NCBI GenBank assembly: GCA_023053575.1
Contig: JAKZAP010000016.1
Location: 16,820,030-16,884,029, forward strand
DNA: 64,000 nucleotides
Reading direction: 5' to 3'
From: Branchinecta lynchi
Taxonomy: Eukaryota; Arthropoda; Branchiopoda; Anostraca; Branchinectidae
The notes below the pieces were generated by a model. It saw nothing but the letters and a program-made list of their open reading frames with translations, ran no database searches and was not told the origin of the DNA. Below, piece by piece: positions 24,201-33,700 of this stretch (within the stretch, counting starts at the first letter, position 1; every line of letters begins with the position of its first letter). The position numbers and the translations under genes were made by a program.

Positions 24201-25342
24201 CTAGCACATCTGGAAGTACTTTGACCCGTGATGACCGGGACCCAGCATCCACCCCACCTCACAGTGCCCGGGTCCAATCAACGATGCATCAGGGATCTGT
24301 GCTTGTTCTTCCCGCCAAGTTTCATCCGGATCCCTCCACTCTAAGCGTTTCACGATATTTTCAGTCCCACCACATTTTTCTCCCCCCCCCCCCACAGTTA
24401 CTGGATCTGGTCAGGACGTAAAATGGGACATGTGAGGCATGTGTTATTTCCAGACATCAAGTTTCATCCAGATCCGTTCACGTGTTCGAAAGCTACGCAT
24501 GCTTCAATATTTTGGATTCCCTCTTCCTCCCTCCAGTCCCCCCACGGTGGTCGAATCGGAGAAGTGACGATTTCCAAGTCAGTTTGGTCGGGTCCTTGAT
24601 ATGCCTGCCAAGTTTCATCATCCTAGCACATCTAGAAGTACCTTGACCCGTGATAAACGGCAATCCGGGATCCAGCCTCCACACCCTCCCCCACAGTGGC
24701 AGGATTTGATCCGGTTATGTAAACTATCTGTCAAGGATATGTGCTTATTCTTCCCACCAGGTCTCATCCCGATCCCTCGACTCTAATCGTGTCACGGTAT
24801 TTCCGGTACCCCTCCCCTCCAACTCGCCCACATTTGTTGGATCATATTCTGACGTAAAATGGGACATGTGAGGCCTCTGTTCTTTCCAGATATCAACTTC
24901 ATTTAGATTCGATTACCCGCTCGAAAGTCACGTATGCCTCAATATTCCGGACTCTCCCTCCCTGCACTCCCACCACGATGGTCAAATCGGGGAAGTGACT
25001 ATTTCCAAGTCACTGGTCGGGTCCCTGCTATGCCTGCCAAGTTTCATCATCCTAGCACATCTGGAAATATCCTAACTCGTGATCACCGGACCGACCAACC
25101 GACCGACCGACCGACCGACAGACTGACCAACCGACCGACCGACGGAAAGTGATCGGTATATGGCACTTGGCCGGAAGGCAAGTGCCATAAAATAACACTT
25201 TAGGAAGAAAGAAGGTTCAAACAAACAAAAATCACAACTTACCATCGATTTGACGATGTCTCCTATAGTTTAATGACGAGAAATTTGAGAACGCAGCACA
25301 CGGGTTAACAAATATTGCAAAAAACAAAATATACCAATGCAT
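171..25342 (-). CDS. CLIP-domain serine protease gene (six exons, 3' end outside window)
   Basis: Whole-gene entry. Exons in transcript order: 25342-25243, 16994-16798, 11228-11021, 4770-4635, 3119-2935, 272-171. All have GT-AG borders and the phases join without a break (928 nt, about 309 codons before the left edge). The product is a secreted zymogen: signal peptide, one CLIP domain with Cys at residues 52, 62, 68, 91, 101 and 102, a Pro-rich linker, an STR-IVGG activation site (cut expected after Arg159), His205 in LTAAHC and Asp262 in KNDIAIL. The Ser exon (GDSGGP) is not in the window. Members of this family act in extracellular cascades such as clotting, Toll activation and melanisation; which one applies here is unknown. 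Introns reach about 8 kb and are full of repeats. Confidence 0.88.
948..1221. mobile_element. GAGCCTCGTTTTTGTTGCA TIR MITE, copy 1
   Basis: 19-bp TIRs GAGCCTCGTTTTTGTTGCA and their complement. The interior is GC-rich with many CTGCAGCA-type strings. Confidence 0.8.
1717..2021. mobile_element. ACTA-rich MITE, copy 1
   Basis: Ends GAGCGTGTTCCATCCT and GGGTCGAACACGTTC are inverted repeats. The interior repeats GTTACTATTAGTTACTA. Confidence 0.65.
2418..2794. mobile_element. AGTTGCG TIR element, copy 1, 3-bp TSD GAT
   Basis: Ends AGTTGCGTTTTTGC and GCAAAAACCGCAACT, flanked by GAT on both sides. Inside are many copies of GATACCACG and its complement. TIR plus 3-bp TSD suggests a PIF/Harbinger type. 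Confidence 0.7.
2935..3119 (-). CDS. CLIP-SP exon 5: catalytic Asp exon
   Basis: It encodes [14 protein letters not shown], then [12 protein letters not shown] and [12 protein letters not shown]. Asp262 in NDIAIL is the second member of the triad. The VRLGAH and IIHPEY segments are typical of the strands around it. Acceptor TTTGTTTCAG, donor ACAG/GTACCC; 185 nt, phase 2 to phase 1. Confidence 0.9.
3120..4634. other. Intron 4 of CLIP-SP
   Basis: Long open frames at 3158-3637 show no family features. A CGTCTGGAAGTCCGGG-type repetitive stretch is the only visible structure. Otherwise nothing was recognised. Confidence 0.5.
4635..4770 (-). CDS. CLIP-SP exon 4: catalytic His exon
   Basis: It encodes [36 protein letters not shown] and TSEGQDL. 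The TAAHC motif carries His205, and the GCGGALI and AHC cysteines form the usual Cys42-Cys58 pair. It is 136 nt, phase 1 to phase 2, with acceptor TTATTTAG and donor TT/GTAAGTA. The matching exon of the plus-strand paralogue has the same length and phases. Confidence 0.9.
4874..5318 (-). mobile_element. AAAGGACACCTGAA TIR element, copy 1
   Basis: Perfect 15-bp TIRs TAAAGGACACCTGAA and TTCAGGTGTCCTTTA bound 445 bp. Fragmentary frames are shared with copy 2 (GLHMQ...[20 protein letters not shown]). Length suggests a non-autonomous element. Confidence 0.72.
6080..6440 (+). mobile_element. hAT-like end fragment
   Basis: Starts CAGGGGCGTCCCGAGGGGG and runs into sequence shared with 61710-62560 (CGATTTAACAGCATTCGGTC core). 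No right end found. Confidence 0.5.
6390..6875 (+). mobile_element. GGGATCCC element fragment (right part)
   Basis: Two internal units and the right end GGGATCCCATCGAAACC plus TTTGGTCTTGTTT. Confidence 0.55.
7023..7391. mobile_element. GTTTAACTGAA MITE, copy 1
   Basis: Starts GTTTAACTGAATAGCAAACT and ends CCTTTTCAGTTAAAC. Adjoins copy 2 directly. Confidence 0.65.
7392..7852. mobile_element. GTTTAACTGAA MITE, copy 2
   Basis: Starts AAGTTTAACTGAAAAGCCAA and ends CCTTTTCGGTTACACTT. Same interior order as copy 1 with an extra segment near 7550-7630. Confidence 0.62.
8237..8395 (+). mobile_element. hAT-like end fragment cut by the next element
   Basis: CAGGGGCGTCCCGATAC followed by a G run, then interrupted by the GGGATCCC element at 8396. 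Confidence 0.45.
8396..9491 (+). mobile_element. GGGATCCC-bounded element A
   Basis: Starts TTTTTGGGATCCCAAAACGT, ends GGGATCCCATCGACACC plus TTTGGTCTTGTTT. Contains about 118-bp tandem units (CCGGAATCCGGCAAAAACCG) and a (GTCC/GTCT)n tract. No protein frame. Confidence 0.65.
9640..10018 (-). mobile_element. GGGATCCC element fragment (inverted)
   Basis: Ends CCACTTACGTTCTTGGATCC; one internal unit remains and the other end is missing. Confidence 0.55.
10277..10345 (-). repeat. tRNA-derived (SINE-head-like) sequence
   Basis: On the minus strand TGGCCATAGTATCGGGA resembles an A box and GTGCGTTCGATTCCTAC a B box/T arm, ending TCCCGCCA. The T stem is mismatched and the acceptor stem has no 5' partner, so this is not a functional tRNA. 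Confidence 0.5.
11021..11228 (-). CDS. CLIP-SP exon 3: CLIP end, Pro-rich linker, IVGG activation site
   Basis: The exon opens VCCPDLSEV, supplying the final Cys pair of the CLIP domain. About 45 residues of Pro-rich linker follow ([17 protein letters not shown] and onward). It ends [18 protein letters not shown], the Cys that tethers the light chain followed by the Arg-Ile cleavage bond. It is 208 nt, phase 0 to phase 1, with donor ATAG/GTACAT. It reads directly on into [10 protein letters not shown] of the next exon. Confidence 0.87.
12669..13507 (+). mobile_element. GGGATCCC-bounded element B
   Basis: Same two ends and internal units as 8396-9491, shorter by one or two units. Confidence 0.65.
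14234..14310 (+). repeat. Short minisatellite GGGACGTTTTGCCA
   Basis: About five imperfect copies of a 14-17 bp unit, GGGACGTTTTGC and variants. Confidence 0.75.
15090..15662 (+). pseudogene. C-terminal fragment of a non-LTR reverse transcriptase with 3' UTR
   Basis: The frame 15099-15491 ends with [17 protein letters not shown] and [12 protein letters not shown], the usual C-terminal end of CR1/Jockey-type LINE proteins. A 3' UTR and a (TAC)n tail (15645-15661) follow. It is 5'-truncated, as is usual for dead LINE copies. Confidence 0.68.
16798..16994 (-). CDS. CLIP-SP exon 2: CLIP domain, first four cysteines
   Basis: The acceptor is TTTTTTTCTCAG and the donor CAG/GTGAGT. The 66 residues include [19 protein letters not shown] and [11 protein letters not shown]. 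This matches the CLIP pattern C-x9-C-x5-C-x22-C-x9-CC, whose last CC opens the next exon. CLIP domains mediate docking between proteases of extracellular cascades. The exon is 2 + 195 nt, phase 1 to phase 0. Confidence 0.85.
17320..18759. repeat. Dyad-rich AT repeat array, left part
   Basis: Dense copies of CGTAAACAGTTGTT, TTTCCAATCGTTTACGATTG and their complements, so almost every segment can fold back. Longer units recur with TTCAGTTAAACTATTTTGAT. Confidence 0.85.
18760..20673 (+). mobile_element. GGCACTTG-hairpin element A
   Basis: Left end AACAAGAGCTGGAAGCTCAT, right end hairpin GGCACTTGGCCGGAAGGCAA followed by GTACCATAA. Interior has repeated polypyrimidine stretches and AAGTTTCATCCTAATCGCTC units. 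It splits the dyad array (17320-22170). Confidence 0.7.
20674..22170. repeat. Dyad-rich AT repeat array, right part
   Basis: Same units as 17320-18759 in the same orientation, separated only by element A. Confidence 0.85.
22371..22521 (-). other. Possible extra exon in intron 1 of the CLIP-SP gene
   Basis: An open stretch of 50 codons plus one base begins after a TGTTGTAG acceptor and ends at AATG/GTTAAT. It encodes [18 protein letters not shown] and ends [15 protein letters not shown]. Its phase (0 to 1) does not fit between exons 1 and 2, so it would need an alternative start or be chance. Not recognised. Confidence 0.2.
23047..25190 (+). mobile_element. GGCACTTG-hairpin element B
   Basis: Left end AACAAGACCTATAAGCTCAA; right end GGCACTTGGCCGGAAGGCAA and GTGCCATAA, preceded by an (ACCG)n tract near 25087-25140. 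Interior units match element A. Confidence 0.68.
25243..25342 (-). CDS. CLIP-SP exon 1: signal peptide
   Basis: The ATG at 25342 opens [18 protein letters not shown], a hydrophobic leader with a small-residue cleavage site. The exon has 33 codons plus one base (G) and ends at a GTAAGT donor. Joining that G to the AT that starts the CLIP exon gives Asp, so the phases agree. It sits 2.3 kb from the start codon of the divergent paralogue. I saw no clear TATA box. Confidence 0.75.
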
Positions 25343-26230
25343 AATATTCAGACAGCGCTTCACTACATGAAGCATATACTATTTAGTTCTGAAACAAGTC
25401 TAAAAACAGGTTTTGTTGAGTGAGGTAACATACAGAGCTTGAACCCGGGTTTTCCGATGAGACTGTCAAACCCAAAAGACAGGTATCTGCCAAATACAGT
25501 GTGATAAGACCTTCGGTTAATTAGCGCTGTCCCACGCATAATTTGTGGAGACGCGCGAAAGCAGAAAGTAAGATTAGAAACTAACAACCAATATAGAAAT
25601 TTACGGCTCGGACGCTGTCTTGTCTTCAATGATGAATGTGACTCTTCACCAAAATTGAGCAAGGCTTTACAGACCGTCAAAGATCCATTGAGACTGCTCT
25701 CTGTGTTGATGTGATTCAGTATTACTTGTTAGAAGTATTTAAAAATGAAATGAAAAACTGAAAAAAATAAAAAAGCCAACGTTTTCATAAATTAAGATTC
25801 GGATATTAGTTGACGTTTTAGCCTGCGAAAGAACTAAAATCCTGTTTAGGGGGATTTTGAGTAAGCCTTGTAATTTATTTTCCTTTCCAGTATAAAATCC
25901 ATCCGTCCAAGGAGAGAACTAATAATATTTCCTTATTCATCATTTCCTCTATTTAACCGACTGTCGACCTGTTACCGAAGAATTCGTTCAGTTCCTCAAT
26001 TTTCCTGAAATCACCGGTGTCTAAAAGCCAGCTTTAGCATCGCTTAAGCAATGTTTGTTCTCAAATCAAGACCCACGTTGGGTTTTTACCGACACAGCAA
26101 TGTACAACGTACTCAATGGGAGTTATGAAGGCTTTGTAGTTTGGTATTACCTTTCTATGCCTTCTTTGGGTCTGGCAAAAAACCCGGTGACCCCCTCCCC
26201 CCCCCCCCCTAGTACGAAAACAATTCAAGT

Positions 26231-26640
26231 CATCGTCTTATGGGACAATTTATCCAATCGTCAACAATTGAAAACAATTGGAAACGATCGTCAACAATTG
26301 TTTGTTTTTACGATTGGAAACAGTTGTTTACGACTGGAAATAGTTGTAGAAGATTGGAAACAGTTGTTCCCGATTATTTCCAGTAATTTGCGATTGTAAA
26401 CATTTGTTAATGATTCTATTTTTACGATCGGAAACGAATTGGTTTCAGTCGTAAAAATACAATCGTTAACAACTGTTTACAATCACAAACGATTGGAAAC
26501 AATTGGAATCAGCAGTTTCCAATGGTAAACAATTGGTTCCAGTCGTAAACAACTTTTTCCAATCATACAAAAAATTGTTTACGATCGTTTCCAATTGTTT
26601 TCCATTGTTTATGATCTGAAAAGAGTCCCGTAAGACGATA
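26231..26640. repeat. Dyad-rich AT repeat block between the divergent genes
   Basis: Same ACGATTGGAAACAGTTGTTT motifs, lacking the longer unit. Lies in the shared upstream region of the two protease genes. Confidence 0.8.
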
Positions 26641-27393
26641 CTTGAATTATTTACATACGGGCCCCACCGAAAGCCCCGGCGAAACCCTCCCCAGCCTCCT
26701 TCATGTGCCAACTTTCGTAGGGTATACGCGAGAAAATAAAAAAAAATAAAAGGGAAAAATGTAGAAGGATGCCGTATCGACCCAGTGCCGTAAGTCTAGT
26801 TTACTTTTTATAGCGGGCAATCTAGCTGTTTTTGCAACACTATACGGTCAACACTATAAAACTAAAATAAAAGAGGGTTTTGGTATCGGAGAAGGAAATG
26901 AAAAAGATCGTAAGAAATGTCACTGCAAAAGGGATTTCCTATGACTCAGGGAGTGCGAAGAGGTCGATAAATTTTTGTGTTGTTTTTGTCTCCAGGACAA
27001 AACCCCTTTTTTGGTTTGGTTGCAAAAAAAATAACGAGGGATAGTATTTTTGTAAATATTAAGTTTTGAAAGAATGAAAATTTGAAGGAAAGGAGATATT
27101 AAGGAAGAAAAACAAAGAACAGGTTTTAAATATGTGTTGAAATGGTAAAATGAGAAATAAGGGTTAAAAGAGGGAATAAGAAAGAATATTAAAAAAAAGA
27201 TAATTAAATGTAGAGATAGAGGAAAGTGTACGTGACGCTAAATATATAGGTCGGTCATTGAAGAAAATAAAACAAAACAAAAAAATTAAATATCAGATGT
27301 TAGGACCGTTGGCGTCACCGAGGGAAGTGGAAGCGTAGTCACCTGGCCAAATCATATTGGACAGGAAGAACGGAAAAGATGCTACGCGGCATT

Positions 27394-27401
<8 letters not shown>

Positions 27402-27423
<22 letters not shown>
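27402..27423 (+). repeat. Poly(A) tail of a LINE/SINE-like 3' end
   Basis: An A run follows AAAAGATGCTACGCGGCATTTA. The same AAGATGCTACGCGG plus A-rich end is at 50403-50430. Confidence 0.65.
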
Positions 27424-27424
<1 letters not shown>

Positions 27425-27667
27425 AGGGTCTGTCAAACCATTCAATCAATCAGTTTTAATACGGTATAGGGATCATGAGAATATAGTTGCTTTGAAGTTT
27501 TGGTATCTCAACTCCTGAAACGGACGTTATTTCACGTTCTTGAATAGCCTACCCTTGGGTTTTTTGAGGAAACAAGAAATCATTATGGATGACTTTCAAG
27601 TTTTGTCCGAACCGGTTTTATGTACGACGCGGAATCCATGAAGAAAATATACTGAGCTGGATCAGTC

Positions 27668-27728
27668 ATGAAGCCAATTCTTTGTCTATTATTTTTATCT
27701 TCCTTCAAATGGATTGATGCCATCTCAG
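27668..27728 (+). CDS. SPH exon 1: signal peptide
   Basis: ATG followed by MKPILCLLFLSSFKWIDAIS, a typical secretory leader. The donor is CTCAG/GTGCGA. It is 61 nt, ending in phase 1; the leftover G joins TA of the next exon to give Val. Confidence 0.75.
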
Positions 27729-30700
27729 GTGCGATTAGTTCGTTTTTAAGTAATTTAATTACATTTTCTGAGTGCATAACACAGTATACTTGCAGGCTTA
27801 AACCGTTTTTCATGTCCATTTATCTACATTTAAACAGAAATTTGAAACTGTTATAGCTTTCTTGCCAGGAAAGCAAAAGAAGGTGTGCATTGCCAATTCA
27901 GTTCACTACTTAATAAAACAAACATAGTAGAATCAAGACATTAACTAACTATAATATTTTCTTCCACTAAAAAGTTCAACGTGTCTGCAGAAGATAAAGA
28001 AGCTCCAAACTTCACCCGTTGACTGTGATCTGACATTCTTTTTCTTGTAGTATTTCAAGTGCCAGAATGGCGATCTGATGAACCTGGTGCAAAATACACC
28101 GATGCTATTCAGTTTAATGGCGGCATTCAGCTCACTTCTCGTTCTCAGAGGCCGCAAAGCCAACGACGAAGTTCAGTACCTTTTCCCAGTCCCATTGAAA
28201 CAATCCAGATACAATCTGATACTGAGCAAACATCTAGCTTAGAAAAATCAGCTGAAATTTTTGAAGAGGAATTAGCTAATGTCTGTGGAAGACCAGGGGA
28301 AGCATCGAAGTCAATAGGCGGCGAAATATCCCCCGAAGGTATGGTAAAGTACATCAAATTCTATCGTAGGATGTCTATTTGTTTGCTCCCCAGTATTTTA
28401 AGATTAATTTTAACTTGCGTATGGATCTTCAAGCAAATCTAGATATGCCTAAAGTGAGGCACAATAGCCAAATTGATTCATAATCGTGGTTCAAGTAAAA
28501 CAAATGTTTAAAAACTGGAGAATAACGATTTATTGAGCGATTAATGAAAAAAAATGGTTTAGCAGTCCGTAAACTACATTTCTTTTAAGCTCTTACTTGG
28601 TTTTCACCGTAATTTTAATTCGAAGCTACTCGTCTTACAAATTTGCGTGTCCATCGGCGTAGTTTTTTGTTTTTTTTTCTAATCCAGGACAATCCACACA
28701 TAATGGAAATACTTTCTTTACCAAAGTTTCAGTTATATTTCCATCGGTTCTAGTGATTTGACTGTTCTAGGAGTAAAGGATAAGTATTTAATTAATATTC
28801 TTCTCTGTCCTTAACAATCGTAATCCAGTACAAGAGAAACTCCTTCATGAAGAACTTGGGGACATACCACTAGTTGCGTTTTTTTTCCGAATTCTCCTCG
28901 CGATTCTCCTCCGAAGTCTCCTATTTCACGTTTTTGGACTATTCAGATAAAGGGAATTCTCCTTTTCTTGTGTTTTCGTCAGAATCGAGAACGGGGAAAG
29001 CCTCACGATTCTGCAGAATCGAGAAGTTGCTCCGATGGTGAATTGTCGATTCTCCTCTCTCTGTTCTCCTCCCTGATTGGTCAACAGGGTTCAGGTGTTC
29101 AATATGTATATACTCGTATACCGGGCTGCGGACGAGCTGCAAAATAGTGTTTTGTCAAAAGCGAGAACGGAGAAGTCTAGGAGCAAAAACGGTAATTTGT
29201 ACGAGAATCGAGAATTCAGAAGCGAGAATTCGGATCGGAGAATTCGGATCAAAAACGCAACTACTGTATGCACGTTCATCAAAAAGTTGGATAAAGGTGA
29301 AAACCTCAAACGCTTGTTAGCAAGTAGTGAATTCGGTTGTGTAACCATCTTCATTGAAACCCAAGGGCGAACATACTTGCAGGCTACGGACGACTGTCCC
29401 TTTGAAGATTAGGTCACCGCAACCCCTTCTTTCTTTGTTAGGAAAATACCCATGGGTGGCTGCCCTTGTCTACTTTGATGAAAACAACAAGACGAGGCTC
29501 AGCTGTAGTGGTGTTTTGATTTCACGCGACCTGGTGCTCACAACGGCCGAATGTATCAAGAAGACTGTTGGGATACCGTAAGCAAACTCTAGGGAACTTA
29601 GAAAACTCTATCCATAACGTCGCTCAGTAGTTAACTGTCCTATTGAATTTGTTATTATCCAATTCAAATATCTCTTTAGGGCTATTGACTTGATCAGCCG
29701 ATCGATTTTTTGGGATTGACTAGATGATCCAAAGGAATTCTTCATTGGCTCTGCCTGCTTGAGAACTTTGATCCAACATTCGGAGCCTGGAATTAAGAAA
29801 GGAATGCCAGACTAGTTAACCCGGTCCCGACATACTTTGTCCCCACTGCTTCTTTCCTCATTTTTACATAATTGCGGCCTAAAGAAACAAGAATTTATTC
29901 TTTAGGACTGGGCTTCGTATTTGGTTCATGGTGGTCCCAATGAAAAATTTGTAGCCTGCGTAGTAGCATGGTAGTAGTACGAAAACGTTGCATGCAGTAC
30001 TATGTAATAGCAAAGAATACTATTATTTAACGTGCCTCAGACTGGTCCAATGTTATGTAGTAGTATCCACTAGCATTCGAACTTTCCATAGTAGCACCCA
30101 GTCTTGCTAATAGTAGCATATAGTAGTATGCAGTAACACGGTAGCCTTGAAGTAGAAGCATGTAGTAGCATCGTTAGTACTGCGTGCTACTTTTTCTACT
30201 ACTTTGAGACAAATTTCATAGGGTAGATGCTCTTGACATATGCTTTAAGTATTGGTACTGGACTCTACAGAATTCTGTTCCAGCTTGCAGTCGATGTCCG
30301 CCCACTCCTCTCCATCTGCTTCTCTAAGGATTCAAATAGTTTACAATCTACTATTTCTTGTTCTACTCCGCTTTTCATCTTTTTCGGACTTCCCTTCATC
30401 ACAAATCCCATTCCCTTTCTAAGCCAGTTTGGAATGTATAGTGTCTACTTGAGGCAATTACTAGTATAGTCATATTCTCTATACTTATATATAGTGTTAG
30501 TGATATAGTTTTTTTTTCTCAGACTAAGAAAAATAGAAATCGATCCTATTTTCTCTCCTTCATCTCGAATCAAATTGCAATCTTCTTGGGTTTCTCTTGC
30601 TGTTCAAGAAATGGCGGCGTGGAAAATCCTAATGCTGCTTATTTCACAAACACAACACTTTACCAGTATAATGTCCTCCATATGTGTTTACAATCTTTCA

Positions 30701-33700
30701 GAGATGAAATACGAGTGGGCACAACACGACTGGACAAAAACAAAAAGGGTGGACAAGCTCACAATACACTATTTGGTATTTCATCCAAGAATTATGATAG
30801 AAGACAGCTGAAGGACAATGTTGCTCTGATTATCCTCGAAGATAACGTTGAATTTAATGGTGAGATTTTAGACCTATTATAGCTTTCAATTTGGTAGAAT
30901 CAGTCAACCAACAACCAAATACTGTAAGGTTTTGAAAGCAGTTAGGTAGATTTATGTTTCGAAAGCAGTAAGCAGTGACAGTGGTTGGTTGGTTTGATTT
31001 GTTTCTCTCTTTGATTGCTTATATGCAATCATAGTAGTTAAAGACCGACTGAGACTATTCGAATTTAACTTCAAACCCAATCCATTATCGGTCTTGGGAT
31101 AGGTTTGAAGGTTTGTCTTCCACGAAAATTTCAAAGAAAGTGAGAAACTGATCTCTTTTCCCTTCGAAACGCCCGTTACTCTTTTCTGTAACCTAACTTT
31201 TAAATTCCTACCATCAGCTTAACAGATCATTGGAAATCGTTGATAAGGCCATTTCGTATGAACTGTCGACGTTACTTTATACAAACTTAATCCTTCTGCA
31301 GATTTCGGACTTCTTTCATTTCTATTATACTTTTTTGGGACTATCTGGTGATTGAAATCTTGTCGAGTCGTAATCATTGACAACAACAGAGGGTGAAGTG
31401 AAATGAACCATATGGTAGAGATGGGGTTAGCGTCAAAAAACACCTATTTGACTGTATTGATTGGTCTTAAAATTCGTCGCAGATTCCGCCAGTATTTTAC
31501 AGTCTGTTGTAAAAGTACACTCTAAGGACGGTCCTGCGATAGAAGGAATCACATTTGTGTTGTCTGTGCAGAAAGATTACTTCTTCTTCGTGGCAATGAT
31601 AATCAAGTAGAAACAGCCAATACTCAAAAAGCTGGAACGAATGTTCCAAGCCGTTTAAAATCCCGTCTTGGACCTCGCAGAACCTTTTTGTGGTATGCTT
31701 TGAAGAGCAGCAGAGACTCTAAATAAACGAATAAAGACTATGTTAAAACAAGGATGCTACGCCTCTTCCAACACAAACAGGAGCTACGGGTTCATATGGC
31801 ACTTGAGTAGGTGGGTGAGAAACGAGAAAGAAAATCAGAGTATTTTGCCAGAAATTCCATTACTCATCCCAACCGTGCTTGGATCTAATCTGGACCCTAA
31901 AAATGTCATCTAAGGCACAAAATCTCTCTACTCTTCAAGTTTCATTCAAGTCACTCCACTCGTTCAATCCCTATGCGAACCACGACATTTCCGGGACTCC
32001 TCCAATTCCCAGACCCTGGCTGAAAACGACTTGGCTCTCCAAATTTCCGGCTCTCGCTTCATCATCCTCTACCTTGGTCGGTACCGGTTCGAACGCCAAA
32101 TTACAAATCTAGGCCGCATAAATTTGGTACTGTTTAGTTTGCATCCTGTTAGGCCAATCCGTTTGGCTTTGAGCATGTCAAAAGGTTTCCGGACCCCCCC
32201 CCCCCCCCCCCTCCAGCTCCAACCCAAAGAGCCCCAATATGATCTAGTTCTGTCAAGAAAATATCTATTGCTTCTGCTTATTCTTCCCACCAAATTCCAT
32301 CCGGATCCCTCGACGCTAAGCGTTCCACAAAATTCCGGCGGCCCCTTCCAGCTCCCCCTCCCCCCTAATTTCGGATCCGGCCCGGCCTTGGCATGTAACA
32401 TCTGAGGCAATAGCTCTTTCCACCTGCAAGTTTCATTCAGATCCGATAGCCCGTTCAAAAGTTATAAATGCCACTAGATTCTTGATTCCCCACCCCTCTA
32501 CTCAACTACGATGCTCGGATCGTTCAAACGGTCCATTCGGATTCCTGATATTCCTGCCGAATTCCATCATCCTAGTACATCGCGAAGTACTGAACTCACT
32601 GAATAACCAGAATCCCCCCCCTCAACTCCACCCACAGTGCCAGAATCCGCTCCGATTAAGTTAGCGATCTATCTAGGACTTGTACTTGTTCTTCCCACCA
32701 AGTTTCATCCCGAACCCTCCACTCTAAGCGTTTCGCAAGATTTCCACCCACCCATCCATCCCTCCAGCACCCCCCAAAGTCATCGGATCCGGTCGGGATT
32801 TTAATAGGGTCGTCTGGGGCACAAAGTCTTTCCTGATATCAAATTTCATTAAGGTCCGGTTACCCGTTCAAAAGTTATAAACTCCTCAATATTCCGGATT
32901 CCCCCTTCCTCCACTCCCCCCACGATGTTTGGATCAGGAGAGTTACTATTGCCAACTTAATCATTTGGGGTCCTTGATATGCCTGCCAAGTTTCATCGTC
33001 CTAACTTACGTGGAAGTGCCCGAACTAGCAAAACCCGGAGCAACCGACAGACAGACTAACGGACGGACGCAAATTGTGATCGCTATATGGCACTTGATCG
33101 CTATATGGCACCATAAAAATAGGTTTACTCACCATTTAGAGACAAAACATATGCAGGTAAAGGATAAACAAGTCGAAACAACAAACAGTACACCATATGG
33201 AGATAAACGTTCAAAATCACACCAAGAAGTGGATAAGTTGATCTCTAGACTCATGCTAGTGCAGAGCAAAATAACTCTAAAAAGTAATGCGTGAACTTTG
33301 AAAAAGTGACACACAGTCAAATCACAACAACACTAGCTTCACTACTGAATACGAACATCCGTACCGAAACTCAACCAATCGTAGAGAAGAATTATTTTGC
33401 TCTGACCAATCACTAACGAGCGCTGGCTAGAATTTCTAAGTCTGCCACTACACGCAGCGAACAAAGCGAGCTGGGCGGCGCTGCGACGGAGGCCCATTTT
33501 TGATGCATGGGAAGGATAGGTCTTCTCATTACTCTCTACAGTTATTTTTCTCTGTGCTAGAGCCAGTAGCAGGAGTAACGATCTTTCCTTTGTATATTCA
33601 GCTGAAGTTCAACCGATCTGCATCCCAGGCCCACAGAATGCCAGAACACCTATTGTTCCTAACCGTGCCGAAACTGCTGCTTGGAAATTCTCAAAACGTA

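Larger units (their letters stand above)
16995..25242. other. Intron 1 of CLIP-SP
   Basis: Mostly the dyad-rich array (17320-18759 and 20674-22170) and two GGCACTTG-hairpin elements (18760-20673, 23047-25190). Only 22170-23040 is unique-looking; it holds one doubtful exon. Confidence 0.6.
25343..27667. other. Head-to-head intergenic region between the two protease genes
   Basis: It separates the start codons of the minus CLIP-SP and the plus SPH, so both promoters should lie here. It contains a small dyad-array block (26231-26640) and a poly(A)-ended LINE-like 3' end (to 27423). No convincing TATA box was seen. Confidence 0.6.
29578..33601. other. SPH introns 3 and 4
   Basis: Intron 3 (29578-30701) holds a TAGTAG MITE. 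Intron 4 (30860-33601) holds a GGCACTTG element (31776-33116). Short open stretches at 31480-31735 follow possible acceptors but show no protease homology and are not needed for phase. Confidence 0.5.

Noticed and set aside
31480..31735. Possible extra SPH exon after TTCGTCGCAG or GTCTGTGCAG
   Set aside because: Translations lack any protease motif, and exon 4 joins exon 5 (QPICIP) in phase without it.
32069..32458. Open frames inside GGCACTTG elements (also 23828-24277, 34131-34478, 62909-63397)
   Set aside because: They follow tandem non-coding units; similar frames arise from the same DNA repeat and carry no domain.
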